NCBI GenBank assembly: GCA_900315175.1
Contig: OMYA01000007.1
Location: 1 to 64,000 of the forward strand
DNA: 64,000 nt
From: an uncultured Bacteroidales bacterium
Lineage (GTDB): Bacteria; Bacteroidota; Bacteroidia; Bacteroidales; F082
Reading direction: 5' to 3'
The translations under genes and the position numbers were made by a program. The notes beneath the pieces were generated by a model that did not search any database, was not told where the DNA came from, and saw nothing but the letters and a program-made list of their open reading frames with translations. The first letter of the stretch is position 1, and each line of letters begins with the position of its first letter. This document shows, piece by piece, positions 39,385-48,576 of this stretch.

Positions 39385-40185
39385 TTACTCCGTCTGCATC
39401 CCGTGCATCTTCAGCACCGCCTGGATATTTCTGTTTGGAATGACATTTCTGAACGGGTACAGCAGTCGCACTATCATCCCGAACCACCATTTGTAATGCA
39501 GCTTCAGTTTGCAATATGCCTTTCTGAATTTGAAGTTCTGCTCAAGAAATGGCTGGATGTTGGAATGCTCGGTGATGCTGCGCGAGCCATCGGTAACGTA
39601 TTTGAAACGCTTTTCTCCAAGATAATATTCATTCATCTTATAGAAAAAGCCGTAGTATGGATAGGTCGCGTTATGCTTGTATTCAGGCTGGAATCCTATT
39701 ATGCCATATTCACACGAGGTGTCGAATACATGAACCGCACAAAAGCCGACCAGTTCCCCTGTTTCTTTATCAAAAGCGCCCCAGTAGTCGTAATTATTTC
39801 TTGCACAATGGTCGAGATACTCGTTGAAAACGGTCTCGTTCATCGACCTGTCAGTCACGTGATAATCTTCGAAAGTCACTTTAGCTATCGGGTATGCATG
39901 CTTTTTTACTATATCTGAATCCACCAATTTGTATTCAAATGACTGACATGCCCTACGTATTTTATTTCTTTCGTTTGAGGAAAGCTCTTCCATCCCGCCA
40001 AATGAATCTTTTATAATACTCCAAAACTGCGTCTCTTCCTCACAATCGAAATCGAAAGTGTTACGGACCATCCAGCCGCCGTTTTTCAGCAATTCCTTAC
40101 ATTGGGAATCCGACAGTTGGGGTTCGCGATCCGGAGCGCCATTGTATCTCCAGGCATGACGATATAAAAAGAAATCCTTATTCAA
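39385..40185 (-). CDS. GNAT-like acyltransferase of a polysaccharide locus
   Basis: This 266-residue protein has an N-terminal segment FLYRHAWRYNGAPDREPQLS and an internal strand-helix pattern (DYWGAFDKETGELVGFCAVHVFDTSCEYGIIGFQPEYKHNATYP). The latter resembles the GNAT fold (GELVGFC...), so it may transfer an acyl or aminoacyl group to a sugar. No catalytic residue can be named. The upstream start is TTG overlapping the GT2 stop (TTGA); the next ATG is 38 residues in and would remove the conserved-looking N-terminus, so I keep the TTG. Confidence 0.55.
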   Translation of the reverse strand: MNKDFFLYRHAWRYNGAPDREPQLSDSQCKELLKNGGWMVRNTFDFDCEEETQFWSIIKDSFGGMEELSSNERNKIRRACQSFEYKLVDSDIVKKHAYPIAKVTFEDYHVTDRSMNETVFNEYLDHCARNNYDYWGAFDKETGELVGFCAVHVFDTSCEYGIIGFQPEYKHNATYPYYGFFYKMNEYYLGEKRFKYVTDGSRSITEHSNIQPFLEQNFKFRKAYCKLKLHYKWWFGMIVRLLYPFRNVIPNRNIQAVLKMHGMQTE

Positions 40186-40934
40186 AAAACACGTTTTTTA
40201 ACAGCATTGAATGCGTAACAAACAAAATTATATGACGATTGTATGAGATTGAGGTTTTCGCATTCACGATAAACTTTCCATACATCTCTCGCGGCATTGA
40301 ATTTATTACTTGAAGCCGAATTGCCGGTTATGCGGTATTTTAAAAGAATATCATCCAAAGGATATGCCTTATAACCTTTTCTTAATATGTTAAGCCACGA
40401 AGCCATATCGTCGCTGGTGTCATTATTTGGCATACTGATATGACCAACGATTTTTTTATCAAGAACAACCGTTCCGCAACCGATTATTGTATTTTTAAGG
40501 TATCTTTTATAGTCAATAATTCCTTGTGTTTTAATCGTCTTGTTTATTGGAACGCCATTACTATCTATAAGTTCATAACTCGCATACGAAAAACCAACTT
40601 CATTCTTAAGCATGTAGTTGATTTGTTTCTCCAACTTATCACTAGCCCATATATCATCATTATCAAGAAACGCCACAAAGCGGCCTTTTGAGCGTGACAG
40701 CGAGAGGTTTCTTGTCACTGCAATGCCATGATGCTCATCAGGAACCAGAAGGTTAATCCTGTCATCCTGCTGGCAATATTGTTGAACAATCTTAACGCTA
40801 TTGTCGGTCGAGCAATCATCGGTTATCAGCAGTTCCCAGTTGGTGTAGGTCTGTGCCAATACCGACTCGATGCTTTGGGCGATGTAACGCTCAGCATTGT
40901 AGCAGGGCATTATTATGGAAACAAGTGGTGGCAT
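40182..40934 (-). CDS. Glycosyltransferase family 2
   Basis: This 250-residue GT-A enzyme begins MPPLVSIIMPCYNAERYIAQSIESVLAQTYTNWELLITDDCSTDNS. This is the classic nucleotide-binding start. FVAFLDNDDIWASDKLEKQ contains the DxD-like DNDD metal site. DDMASWLNILRKGYKAYPL is the usual acceptor-side region with catalytic Asp candidates. It would add a sugar in capsule or O-antigen repeat assembly. It is the only glycosyltransferase in the window. It overlaps the GNAT-like gene by four bases and is preceded by a leader of about 160 bases. Confidence 0.9.
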   Translation of the reverse strand: MPPLVSIIMPCYNAERYIAQSIESVLAQTYTNWELLITDDCSTDNSVKIVQQYCQQDDRINLLVPDEHHGIAVTRNLSLSRSKGRFVAFLDNDDIWASDKLEKQINYMLKNEVGFSYASYELIDSNGVPINKTIKTQGIIDYKRYLKNTIIGCGTVVLDKKIVGHISMPNNDTSDDMASWLNILRKGYKAYPLDDILLKYRITGNSASSNKFNAARDVWKVYRECENLNLIQSSYNFVCYAFNAVKKRVF

Positions 40935-41301
40935 TCGTTATATTCTACTAATTCCAAACATAAATCACAGGAATCATACCCATGTGTAAAAACCATTTTT
41001 TAATCTCATCTGACTATTCCTTCTCACATCCGGTTTTTTTACAGCTTCGCCACGTCAGTCACAGATGTGACGACGATTCCTGTTTAAATCTGCTGCAAAA
41101 TTAAGTTTTAATTTTCTATTTTGCAACACAAAAAAGCAATGTTCAATGTCAAACTTGATTTTCAACACCACCATCTCATTTTATTAACGCATGACAGCTG
41201 CAAATTGATGCAGCTGTCATGGTATGATATTGGTTGTTTTTTATTGCTTATTTATCCCTGCTTAAAGTACATTGGGGTGTTGCCTCAAACCCAACCTAAT
41301 T
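40935..41301. other. Leader region of the GT2 gene and gap to the broken ATPase
   Basis: No gene is seen. The first 160 bases are the probable untranslated leader of the GT2 gene and include the palindrome GTCACAGATGTGAC (41057-41070) inside CGTCAGT...ACGACG, able to form a hairpin. The promoter is at 41096-41126. The remaining 175 bases are AT-rich and contain CTGCAAATTGATGCAGCTG (41207-41225), a small inverted repeat. Confidence 0.4.
41096..41126 (-). promoter_or_regulatory. Promoter of the GT2-GNAT operon
   Basis: On the minus strand TTG (41126-41124) and TAATTTTG (41103-41096) are separated by 20 bases, a good match to the Bacteroidetes promoter. Transcription would begin near 41090, about 155 bases before the GT2 ATG. 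Confidence 0.55.
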
Positions 41302-42301
41302 TTAATCCTTCAAACACCCAATCGGTACCACATACACTCCGTCCTTACGCCTATAAGCGTAAGCACCTGTTCCCGTCAGCACAGCATCACATTCCAATCC
41401 ATTCTTATCCCTATAGTGATACAGCTCTCCGTCCAACGTGTCTGCGAACACACGCAAATCTCTCACAGCCAAAGTCTCAAAGAACAGCCCGAACGTATTC
41501 AAGTCGTTAAAAAAATCCTTCGGTCCAATACCCAGCGCAGCCACGCCTATCGAAGGGTCTGTAAAATAACGCGTATCGCTCGTCCTTATCGCTGTTTTAC
41601 TGTGCAGATTCGGATTCCAAGCTCGCATATCCTCCACCACAAAGATTTTCTTCAAAGCTTTCACATACGAGGCCACAGTATCATCATTCAGCGAAGAGTT
41701 GTCGCTAGTCTTCATATCTGCGCAAATCACGCTGTAGTTCACAGCAGCACCTTGGTGTCTGGCATACGAACGCATCAGCAATTTCACCCTCTCGGGGTCA
41801 CGATCCACTCCGTCAGCCCTTTGAATATCATAATGGACCACCGAATCAAAATAGTCCCTTGCCTGGTCCAGCGCCATTCGATTCTCCTGATTCCCATAAG
41901 CTCATAGGCCTCATCATCAGCCGTCCAATGCGCCCGGTTCCAGTGTGTTCTATTTCGTCCGAATCCACAGGAATGGCAGATCCTGTCAGGATGAACTGCC
42001 CCATCAAACTCCTGTCGTCAACTTCCGAACGGACACTGTCCCAAAGAATGGGAATAGTCTGCCATTCATCTATCAGTCGGGGAGTTTCTCCACGAAGCAA
42101 CAATGCAGGATTCATTTCAGCCAATTGCCTGCTAGACCGTAACACACTCGTCTCGCCAAGTTTCAGTATGCTTTTGGCTAAACGAGATGATGTGGTTGTC
42201 TTTCCGCACCACTTGGCGCCTTCCACTAGCACAGCTCCTTTACCTAGCAACTTACGCTCAAGCAAAGCATCGACCACTCTATGTTTATAATTCGCTTCCA
42301 T
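41302..42301 (-). pseudogene. Broken AAA/DUF4143 ATPase
   Basis: The upstream frame (41846-42301) encodes an AAA_14-type ATPase start: VLVEGAKWCGKTTTSSRLAK (Walker A), LIDEWQTIPILWDSVR (Walker B), FILTGSAIP, and RMMRPMSLWESGESNG before running into a stop. The second frame (41302-41877) resumes with ARDYFDSVVHYDIQRADGVDRDPERVKLLMRSYARHQG and the DUF4143 C-terminal domain. In intact relatives about 60-70 residues lie between SLWESGESNG and the ARDY segment; here they are gone and the two parts are in different frames. An internal deletion at about 41865-41886 best explains this. These ATPases have DNA-binding or restriction-like roles of uncertain nature. Confidence 0.85.
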
Positions 42302-42360
42302 ACAATAATTTACACCATATATTCGGGAGTTTGGCGCAATTCCGCTCGGGAGTTTGGCTG

Positions 42361-42368
42361 CAAAATTA
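42361..42368 (-). promoter_or_regulatory. -7 box TAATTTTG upstream of the broken ATPase
   Basis: TAATTTTG on the minus strand fits the -7 consensus 60 bases upstream of the ATPase ATG. The leader has the 11-base direct repeat CGGGAGTTTGG twice (from 42324 and 42347). Confidence 0.4.
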
Positions 42369-42550
42369 ACAATTCTCTCTGTATTTTATTGCCTTCCTTA
42401 TGTGTTATTATTCTTTTTTAAGACATTTCCCCCGCTCCAGGCACAAATGACTTGCAGCCATCAGAGCCTTCCGCTCCGCACACAGAGAGACCGCCCGCCA
42501 GGGCGTGCGCCCACCCTGTCTTTCCTGCCCGCACTAAATATGATTAGCCA

Positions 42551-43249
42551 TTACTCAAGAATACGCCTGAAATTGTTCCAAATATCAATATCTGGTTTAT
42601 ACATCTTCAATACGGAACTAATAGACTGAAGCGTCTGAATATGTGAGTTATCAAAATATATAAACGGGCTGTCTGTTTCAAGAAGAATTCTGTTTGATGG
42701 AATCAGAGGCAAAAGATTAATAAATCTCTTTGACCTAAGCATTGCACTATTAACTGATATATAGCAGCTTTTATTAATAGCATCAATCAATTCATTTCTA
42801 CTTCCAGTAAACCAATGAAGTATGACTTTAAAACGGAAGTCATCACCTAACAGTTCCAAGATTTTTCCAGTCGCTTGGCGCGAATGAATGGTAATGATTT
42901 TGTTTTGGTCGTATCTACAACGCTCTATTAAACCACTAAAAAATGCAACTTGCTCCTGTTGGTTTGTATTATCAACAAAGTCTAACCCGACCTCACCTAT
43001 ATACCTTGCCTCAGGCAACAACTCCCACATCAAAGAAATCTGATTTTTATACTGATGAATCAATTCGGGGTGAAAACCCAATGCTATGCGAATGTATTTG
43101 CTCTTTATTTCTGCAGTCTCTTTCCTGTACAAATCAGGAAGATTAGTAACAGCAATCGTATATATCTGGTTCTCTTCTATATTACGGACGGCTGCAGCAC
43201 GATCTTTCTGTAAATCCAGATGAAAGTGGGTGTCATACAAATGCTCCAT
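42551..43249 (-). CDS. qatD: QatD, TatD-family DNase of the Qat defence system
   Basis: This 232-residue TatD-type metal hydrolase has DTHFHLDL (HxH metal ligands, residues 8 and 10), IGEVGLDF (Glu ligand), ITIHSRQA (His), VILHWFTGSRNE (His) and LLETDSPF (Asp). It is shorter than housekeeping TatD (about 260) and carries the QatD context: its start overlaps the QatC stop in TGATG. In the Qat system QatA-QatD act together against phages by an unknown mechanism, and QatD is an essential nuclease component. Confidence 0.9.
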   Translation of the reverse strand: MEHLYDTHFHLDLQKDRAAAVRNIEENQIYTIAVTNLPDLYRKETAEIKSKYIRIALGFHPELIHQYKNQISLMWELLPEARYIGEVGLDFVDNTNQQEQVAFFSGLIERCRYDQNKIITIHSRQATGKILELLGDDFRFKVILHWFTGSRNELIDAINKSCYISVNSAMLRSKRFINLLPLIPSNRILLETDSPFIYFDNSHIQTLQSISSVLKMYKPDIDIWNNFRRILE

Positions 43250-44541
43250 CAGAGAGAATCTATGAAATTCTTTAATTCTTCCATTCCTCTTCTGTAAAGG
43301 TCAGCATAGTCTTGATGCCGCTCTGTGATAGGGCCAGACTGCTGAATAGCCATTAAAGGATGCATGGGATGCTCACTATAATTCTTCAGTCCCAAACGAT
43401 AAGACTTCAAGTTGATGGCATGCTTCGGGTCTTTATATTTTTTATCTCTATACTTGGATTGGTCTGTTATACCTGCAAACTTAATGGCTGCCCGACGGAT
43501 AGTACAAGGCAGGCAACAACCACAATGAGATGGCTCAGAATCACCTGTATACCTGCCCAAATCAGGATGAGAACAAGACATGGTCCATTTCACATTCCTT
43601 TTCAAGAACTGTGGATCAAGACAATCGCGAATCATCTCACCTTTCGTCTTGAACTGGTAAAGATTAACAATTGCTATTGGCAAGCCCAAGTTTGCAATCA
43701 ACTGCCGCAACAATCCCATAAAACGAGGATGGGTGGTACGGGTGCTGAGACTGCCAGAACGGTGAACAGTCAGCGGTATGTTCAATGAGATGACACCGTT
43801 CTCCGGCACATATAGCGTCACAGGGTTACCCATTCCTGATGCCAGCAAGATGGCATGCAAGAAGAACATCAGCGAGCGTGAACGGGTAGTGTCTTCCTTG
43901 CCGCTTTTTGGTGCGGCATAGAACTGATAAAATCTGTTCATATCGTAAGCGAAATGCGCACTCAAAAGATCTATCACCTTCTTTTGATAGACACTGACGC
44001 CCTTACCGCCATTGTAGTTGCCAACAAATATGGGTTCATGTCCTGAAACCAACAAGTCTGTAGCTCCAATGAATGAATCAAGGCCACCAGACAGCATACA
44101 GAACTCAGTAGCAGACAACTTGTCTTTGCTTTTGCTGATTACGTCGCGACGAAGAGTTTCGTATTTATTGAATCCTCTCTCTCGGAACTGAAATTGCCAA
44201 TGGTCGCCAGTGAGGAAGTCAAGCATTGACTCCAACAGTTGTTTGTTGGCATTCCACTTGTCAAGACAAAGCACGGGCATATAAACCTTGAAACTCCGTG
44301 TCCAGGCATCGGGTTGCAAAATGCGTCGTACTTTCCTGTCTGCATAGAACACCATCAAAGAAATATAGAACAAATCTATAGCCTCGGACATGAAGAAGCG
44401 GGGAATCATATTCAAATGCCCTTTCCCTCGTGTCCAAAGGGTATAGGAATACTTTTCCTTCGTATGCAGAGGCACAAGGTCTGCCCCCGCTACCTGAAAA
44501 GTGTCTTCGCCATTCAGATGGCAATTGAAAACGTAACTCAT
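43249..44541 (-). CDS. qatC: QatC, QueC-like protein of the Qat defence system
   Basis: This 430-residue protein is similar in its second half to QueC, the 7-cyano-7-deazaguanine synthase. The PP-loop ATP-pyrophosphatase motif FCMLSGGLDSFIGAT is near residue 155, and the cysteine-rich CGCCLPCTIRRAA (zinc site, with an earlier Cys in MSCSHPD) is near residue 375. The N-terminal 140 residues are an extension absent from QueC. I start at MSYVFNCHLN (44541), whose ATG overlaps the QatB stop (ATGA). The deazapurine link suggests nucleotide or protein-tail modification in Qat immunity. Confidence 0.92.
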   Translation of the reverse strand: MSYVFNCHLNGEDTFQVAGADLVPLHTKEKYSYTLWTRGKGHLNMIPRFFMSEAIDLFYISLMVFYADRKVRRILQPDAWTRSFKVYMPVLCLDKWNANKQLLESMLDFLTGDHWQFQFRERGFNKYETLRRDVISKSKDKLSATEFCMLSGGLDSFIGATDLLVSGHEPIFVGNYNGGKGVSVYQKKVIDLLSAHFAYDMNRFYQFYAAPKSGKEDTTRSRSLMFFLHAILLASGMGNPVTLYVPENGVISLNIPLTVHRSGSLSTRTTHPRFMGLLRQLIANLGLPIAIVNLYQFKTKGEMIRDCLDPQFLKRNVKWTMSCSHPDLGRYTGDSEPSHCGCCLPCTIRRAAIKFAGITDQSKYRDKKYKDPKHAINLKSYRLGLKNYSEHPMHPLMAIQQSGPITERHQDYADLYRRGMEELKNFIDSL

Positions 44542-45389
44542 TCTGCTAAACCCTCCATAACCTTGTAACAATCCTCATAGAGGTTGTCAACAAGTTTGTT
44601 TACTTCGCCTGGGGTGATTCCTTCATGCAGGTGATCTGGTACTCTACCGCTCACAAACCCGTCAATGAAGGTCTTCAATTCTTCCTCAATCTTTGCTATG
44701 TCCGCATTGCTCTTGTCGCCTGTCAACTCGCCAAACGAAACTTCGTTCAGAAGCTTGTAGTAAATGGAGTTGGCCACAAAGTGAGAAACCATGAATTCCA
44801 GCAACTCAGGCTTGAATACATCCAATCCCTGTTCATCCACCAACTCACTCTCAAACAGTTCTGAGAAGGTTTGTGACAGAGCTTTATCTGCCAAAGCGTC
44901 TTCGCGCGAGGAAGCCCCTGTACACAGGTGAGAATAAATATCATTGAATACTTCCTGAGTACTGCGACCCTCAAAGACAATCCCAACCTGTTCTAATCGT
45001 TGACGTATGGCTTCAGGTGTACCAGAGAAGAAGTTGATAATTCCTCTGGCAACACGCTTGGATGAGCCTGATGTCTTTGCGGCATGTTTATAACCGCCCG
45101 AAGCCTTGGTATAGGTCTTGGCAACCCATTTTATATTAGGCTTTGATTTTCCTATCTGACTGGAGAAGGTGCGTTTGGCCTGCGTCCAAGTGACTCTTGG
45201 CTGCTCTTCCTGCTGAGGATCCTCTTGTTCAGGGTTTTCCTCTTCTGTGGGCTCGTCGTTTTCCGGCTGTTCCTCCGCCGGGGCTTCGCCTTCCGGTGCA
45301 GCTACAGGCTGCTCATCCGGCTCGCCCGTATAGTCAGCAGGAATAAGGGAAGAACCCTTGGGGCCTTTATAGAGATTGGATGTTCCCAT
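44538..45389 (-). CDS. qatB: QatB, component of the Qat defence system
   Basis: This 283-residue protein starts MGTSNLYKGPKGSSLIPADY, the usual beginning of QatB. An acidic Pro/Glu/Gln-rich stretch follows (residues about 25-65), then a helical domain (YTKASGGYKHAAKTSGSSKRVARGIINFF...). The family is known only from Qat operons and has no assigned biochemistry. It lies between QatA (6 bases upstream) and QatC (ATGA overlap). Confidence 0.88.
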   Translation of the reverse strand: MGTSNLYKGPKGSSLIPADYTGEPDEQPVAAPEGEAPAEEQPENDEPTEEENPEQEDPQQEEQPRVTWTQAKRTFSSQIGKSKPNIKWVAKTYTKASGGYKHAAKTSGSSKRVARGIINFFSGTPEAIRQRLEQVGIVFEGRSTQEVFNDIYSHLCTGASSREDALADKALSQTFSELFESELVDEQGLDVFKPELLEFMVSHFVANSIYYKLLNEVSFGELTGDKSNADIAKIEEELKTFIDGFVSGRVPDHLHEGITPGEVNKLVDNLYEDCYKVMEGLAE

Positions 45390-45395
45390 ATTTTA

Positions 45396-47186
45396 CTATT
45401 TGAAAATGGCATTTACAGAAGCATTCAACTTGCTATTGGTTAAGAGGAAACTCTTAAGTGAATCTTTCGTTGAAGCATCAAGTGTTTTGACAAAAGCCGT
45501 CATTTGACCTACAAGCCCGGCAGGAATCCTCGCAATAGGAAGCGCTTTTATTCTGGTTACCGCCTCTTTCTGCTGTTTCAACTCCACAGAAAGTTCAAGA
45601 TAGGACTTGAATTTCTTACTGTCAATCTTTTCTTCCTTGATAATCTCGTCAAACATGGCATTGTCCAACAAAACTTGTTCAGCCGGAGCAAGTTGTTTGG
45701 CTGATTCAATAGCTTTGCTTCGTACTGAGTCAGACGCATCCATGAGGTTTTGCAACAATTTCTTAGCCTCGTTGCTTAATATCTCAGCACTGGAAGAGTA
45801 GAGCTTTCTACTCTCGCGTGAGAAGTAGAAATAGTCGGACAGGTTATCAACTGCACTCAATCTTGGCTCTCCTACGGCCCATTTTTGCACCCACTCATCG
45901 CTGCACCAGTCTTTCAAAGCCGTGAATGCGGCTTCACCGCTTTTGCTTTCCAGTTGTTTCAACTCGTCTTTACTTTCAGGCTTCATCAGGGCTTCAATGA
46001 AACTGGGCTTATAGTACTCAGCCAACATCAACTTGGCCAGAATTTTCTTCTGGAGCGTGATGTTTCTTCGGTCTGCTAAGGCAATGCGCATCATCAAGGT
46101 ATTGAAGAAGCGTTTGCAATGGCGGGGATTACCTTTCATCAAGGTAGCAAGGGCGGAGTATATCTGGTTGGACAGATCAAAGGCTTCTTTGATGCCTTCC
46201 GTGACTTCTTTACCAGTAGCCGCCTTTACCGTATCACTGGTCAATTCATCGTTGATGCCCAGTTTGGTAATAGATTCTGCAACTTTCTTGATGTCTATAT
46301 CCTCATTCTGTAACAAAAGGCAGGTAATGTACTGTTTAACTTCCTGTTCGTTGAGTTGGGGTATCTTGACGGGGTACTGCACAAGTTTTTCCAGATACTC
46401 TTTACTGATGTCTATATCGTGACCAGGAATGTCTTTATACTTAGTTTTGACAGCATAGCTGACAAGTCGCTCGTCCGCACCAATGATGAAAGTAGTGCCT
46501 GGAACATAGAGGAATAGGCGAATGGCCTCGAATATGTCCAAAACAGTGTCAGGTGTACAGCGGTCAAGTTCATCGATGAACACCACAAGGCGTTCGCCCT
46601 TGCAGTCTTCAAAAACTTCTTTGAAGGTCTTACGGAAGTTCTTAATTTCAGTACGTTTAGTTTCTTCCTTCTTAAACGCATCTATTACCTTCTTAATTTC
46701 GTCTTCAGATACATCACCTGCTTTCTGCTTTACAGCACTGATTATACCAGTAAGCGTCAGTTCTGTTACCGTTCCAATACCGCTTGTCAGCAGAAAATCA
46801 AGACCATATTTGACACCTTTGCTTAAAAGCTTACCACCATCAACTTTTTTGAGAAGCGCTTTTATTTTCTCTTTACCTTTAGCAAATAGGGTTTCATGAG
46901 TACGCATCTCATCTAGGATGGTTCCGCAGAGTGCGGTCTTTGCATCCTCATAGCCCTCAAATAGCCAACCGTTGAATTCGACAGTTAACGTATTTTTGTC
47001 TGCATCCAGAGACTTTTTGACCATCTTCATCAAGGTAGACTTACCGCTACCCCAATCCCCATATACACCTATAGTGGCAGGGCTGAGATTTTCATCCTTA
47101 GATATTTCAACCACTTGTTCTGCAAGATAATTGAAATTCAAGAAGTCAATATCCGCTTCGGAATCTTTCCACATTCGACTCTTCAT
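45396..47186 (-). CDS. qatA: QatA, KAP-type ATPase of the Qat defence system
   Basis: This 596-residue ATPase has Walker A IGVYGDWGSGKSTLMKMV (about residues 39-56), FNGWLFEGYEDAK, and Walker B ERLVVFIDELDRCTPDTVLDIFEAI. FIIGADERLVSYAV and the later HIV-like NPRHCKRFFNTLMMRI complete the KAP domain. Unlike the KAP protein at 35670 it has no membrane helices at the N-terminus; its hydrophobic patch is near GLDFLLTSGIGTVTELTLTGII. It is the first of the complete qatABCD set. Confidence 0.92.
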   Translation of the reverse strand: MKSRMWKDSEADIDFLNFNYLAEQVVEISKDENLSPATIGVYGDWGSGKSTLMKMVKKSLDADKNTLTVEFNGWLFEGYEDAKTALCGTILDEMRTHETLFAKGKEKIKALLKKVDGGKLLSKGVKYGLDFLLTSGIGTVTELTLTGIISAVKQKAGDVSEDEIKKVIDAFKKEETKRTEIKNFRKTFKEVFEDCKGERLVVFIDELDRCTPDTVLDIFEAIRLFLYVPGTTFIIGADERLVSYAVKTKYKDIPGHDIDISKEYLEKLVQYPVKIPQLNEQEVKQYITCLLLQNEDIDIKKVAESITKLGINDELTSDTVKAATGKEVTEGIKEAFDLSNQIYSALATLMKGNPRHCKRFFNTLMMRIALADRRNITLQKKILAKLMLAEYYKPSFIEALMKPESKDELKQLESKSGEAAFTALKDWCSDEWVQKWAVGEPRLSAVDNLSDYFYFSRESRKLYSSSAEILSNEAKKLLQNLMDASDSVRSKAIESAKQLAPAEQVLLDNAMFDEIIKEEKIDSKKFKSYLELSVELKQQKEAVTRIKALPIARIPAGLVGQMTAFVKTLDASTKDSLKSFLLTNSKLNASVNAIFK

Positions 47187-47215
47187 TTATTCGATATTTA
47201 ATTATACAATCGACC

Positions 47216-47446
47216 TTACTTGTATTGATTCACGTGTTTATACTCCTCACACACCCTCATCAACCTCTCAAACAACTCCACCCGTTCCGCCTTCAATTCC
47301 CCTCTTCCCATCAGTTTCTGCTGGTGGCGCATCCAGTTCCAGTTATTCCTCTCCTCCATATAATACTTCGATTGCCTCCGATGGTTCTCCGCCATGAAGG
47401 CCATTATTTCATTGTACTTGGCTAGCCACCTTTCTTCCTGCGTCAT
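47216..47446 (-). CDS. Small helicase-associated (HA)-domain-like protein
   Basis: This 76-residue protein, rich in Trp and charged residues, starts MTQEERWLAKYNEIMAFMAENHR and continues NWNWMRHQQKLMGRGELKAERVELF. The W..NW...Q..L..G.L..ER..LF pattern is the helicase-associated (HA) repeat usually found at the C-terminus of Bacteroidetes superfamily 2 helicases, here stand-alone. Its ATG overlaps the stop of the TIR frame (ATGA), so it is coupled to it. It may be a remnant or a small DNA-binding partner of the TIR protein. Confidence 0.55.
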   Translation of the reverse strand: MTQEERWLAKYNEIMAFMAENHRRQSKYYMEERNNWNWMRHQQKLMGRGELKAERVELFERLMRVCEEYKHVNQYK

Positions 47447-47996
47447 ACCGCCTCCTTAATATCATTCAGCCATTCATACAGCCGCACCCTATCCCCACCA
47501 GGCTTAGCCACCATAAACAAGTGCTCCTTCGTATCATAATAAATCCAGGGATATTGTTGCAGGTATTCATGGTTCTTCCAGCGCCCGTTGTTGGGCTTGA
47601 TGGCCAGTATCGCAACGTCCTCTATTCCCTTGTCACAATCCGCAAGCCAATCTCCCAGCCGCACCATACAGATTTCAAAGAATCATTCGTTACTACGTAG
47701 ATAACCTTCCGGGCTTTCCTAATCCTATCTTTCAAGTCCGCTGCAGTCCTGGCATCCGTCTCATGTTGCATATCCGGGTCTTGCCAATCCACGTATGCAC
47801 CAATCACCCCCTTGCTGTGCCGTAAGAAGAACTTCAACTTCTTGATAAATTCCACATCGTGGCTAGAATGCGAAATGAAAACCTGATAGTTGCCGATTTC
47901 CGGCCACTCCTCCTCAGGCATATCCTCCCTGTAGCCATTCTCAATAGCCAGCTTCTCTATCCGTCGCTTGGTCAGCAACTCCTTCGGCTCCATCAT
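47443..47996 (-). pseudogene. TIR-domain protein with a one-base frameshift
   Basis: The first frame (47622-47996) encodes a TIR domain: NYQVFISHSSHDVEFIKKLKFFLRH...GAYVDWQD...KVIYVVTNDSLKSVWCGWEIGL, with the catalytic-type Glu in WEIGL. It then drifts into RIVTRE and a stop. The second frame (47443-47667) continues the domain as LADCDKGIEDVAILAIKPNNGRW...MVAKPGGDRVRLYEWLND. Adding one G near 47640-47648 would join the halves as WEIGLADCDKG. Either the gene is inactive, it switches by frameshift, or the assembly has an error. The neighbouring SLOG and TIR genes are intact. Confidence 0.82.
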
Positions 47997-48008
47997 TCCT
48001 CAAATCTG

Positions 48009-48563
48009 CTATAAAAAATCCTGGAACAGTTCATAGAATGCATATCCCTCCTTCAGTCGCTCATCTTCAATCTGGAATTCCTCATATATCGCTTTTGCAG
48101 CTCCACCAGTACTGGCAAGCGGAAGGAACCTCGCATCCGGATACATTTCTCTTATCATTCGTGCTTCAACCACTACACCATCCATTCCCCCTATAAACAC
48201 AGCACAATCGGTTGGGTTGTCCTCAAACATCACGTGCCGCATACGGTCAACGCTTTGGCGGATATCATCGCCTACGGCATCAGTTAAGTGAACATCCTTG
48301 AAATGCTCCACTTCTTTGGGAATCCGGTCACCAAAGATCCGTGACTGATAAATCTTTATCGCCGGCTCTTTATCTTCATAATAGTTTTTAGCCACGTTCC
48401 ACACCAAGGGTGTTATTGCCGGATGCCCACCAAAATAGAAAGGCAGCTTTTTCTCCGCACATACTCTCACGAAAGATATCACCGCCTCCTTAATGGCATA
48501 GACATTTTCTGTCCCAAAGAATTCCCTGTCTGGCTGAGGGACACTTGCTGAAAGAAATATCAT
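48009..48563 (-). CDS. SLOG-domain protein (LOG-like nucleotide-ligand fold)
   Basis: This 184-residue single-domain protein shows a Rossmann-like start MIFLSASVPQPD, then FYFGGHPAITPLVW (GGH/S position of SLOG proteins), CAVFIGGMDGVVVEARMI (GGxxGxxxE motif) and FLPLASTGGAAKAIYE. The SLOG superfamily binds or cleaves nucleotide derivatives; in Thoeris ThsA a SLOG domain senses the cyclic ADP-ribose product of a TIR enzyme. It lies between two TIR genes (12 and 13 bases away). A role as sensor or processor of a TIR product is therefore a reasonable inference. Confidence 0.75.
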   Translation of the reverse strand: MIFLSASVPQPDREFFGTENVYAIKEAVISFVRVCAEKKLPFYFGGHPAITPLVWNVAKNYYEDKEPAIKIYQSRIFGDRIPKEVEHFKDVHLTDAVGDDIRQSVDRMRHVMFEDNPTDCAVFIGGMDGVVVEARMIREMYPDARFLPLASTGGAAKAIYEEFQIEDERLKEGYAFYELFQDFL

Positions 48564-48576
48564 TTTTCTGGGAATA

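Noticed and set aside
47443..47667. A separate 74-residue gene after the TIR frame
   Set aside because: Its sequence continues the TIR domain in a shifted frame (LADCDKGIEDVAIL), so it is the second half of one broken gene.
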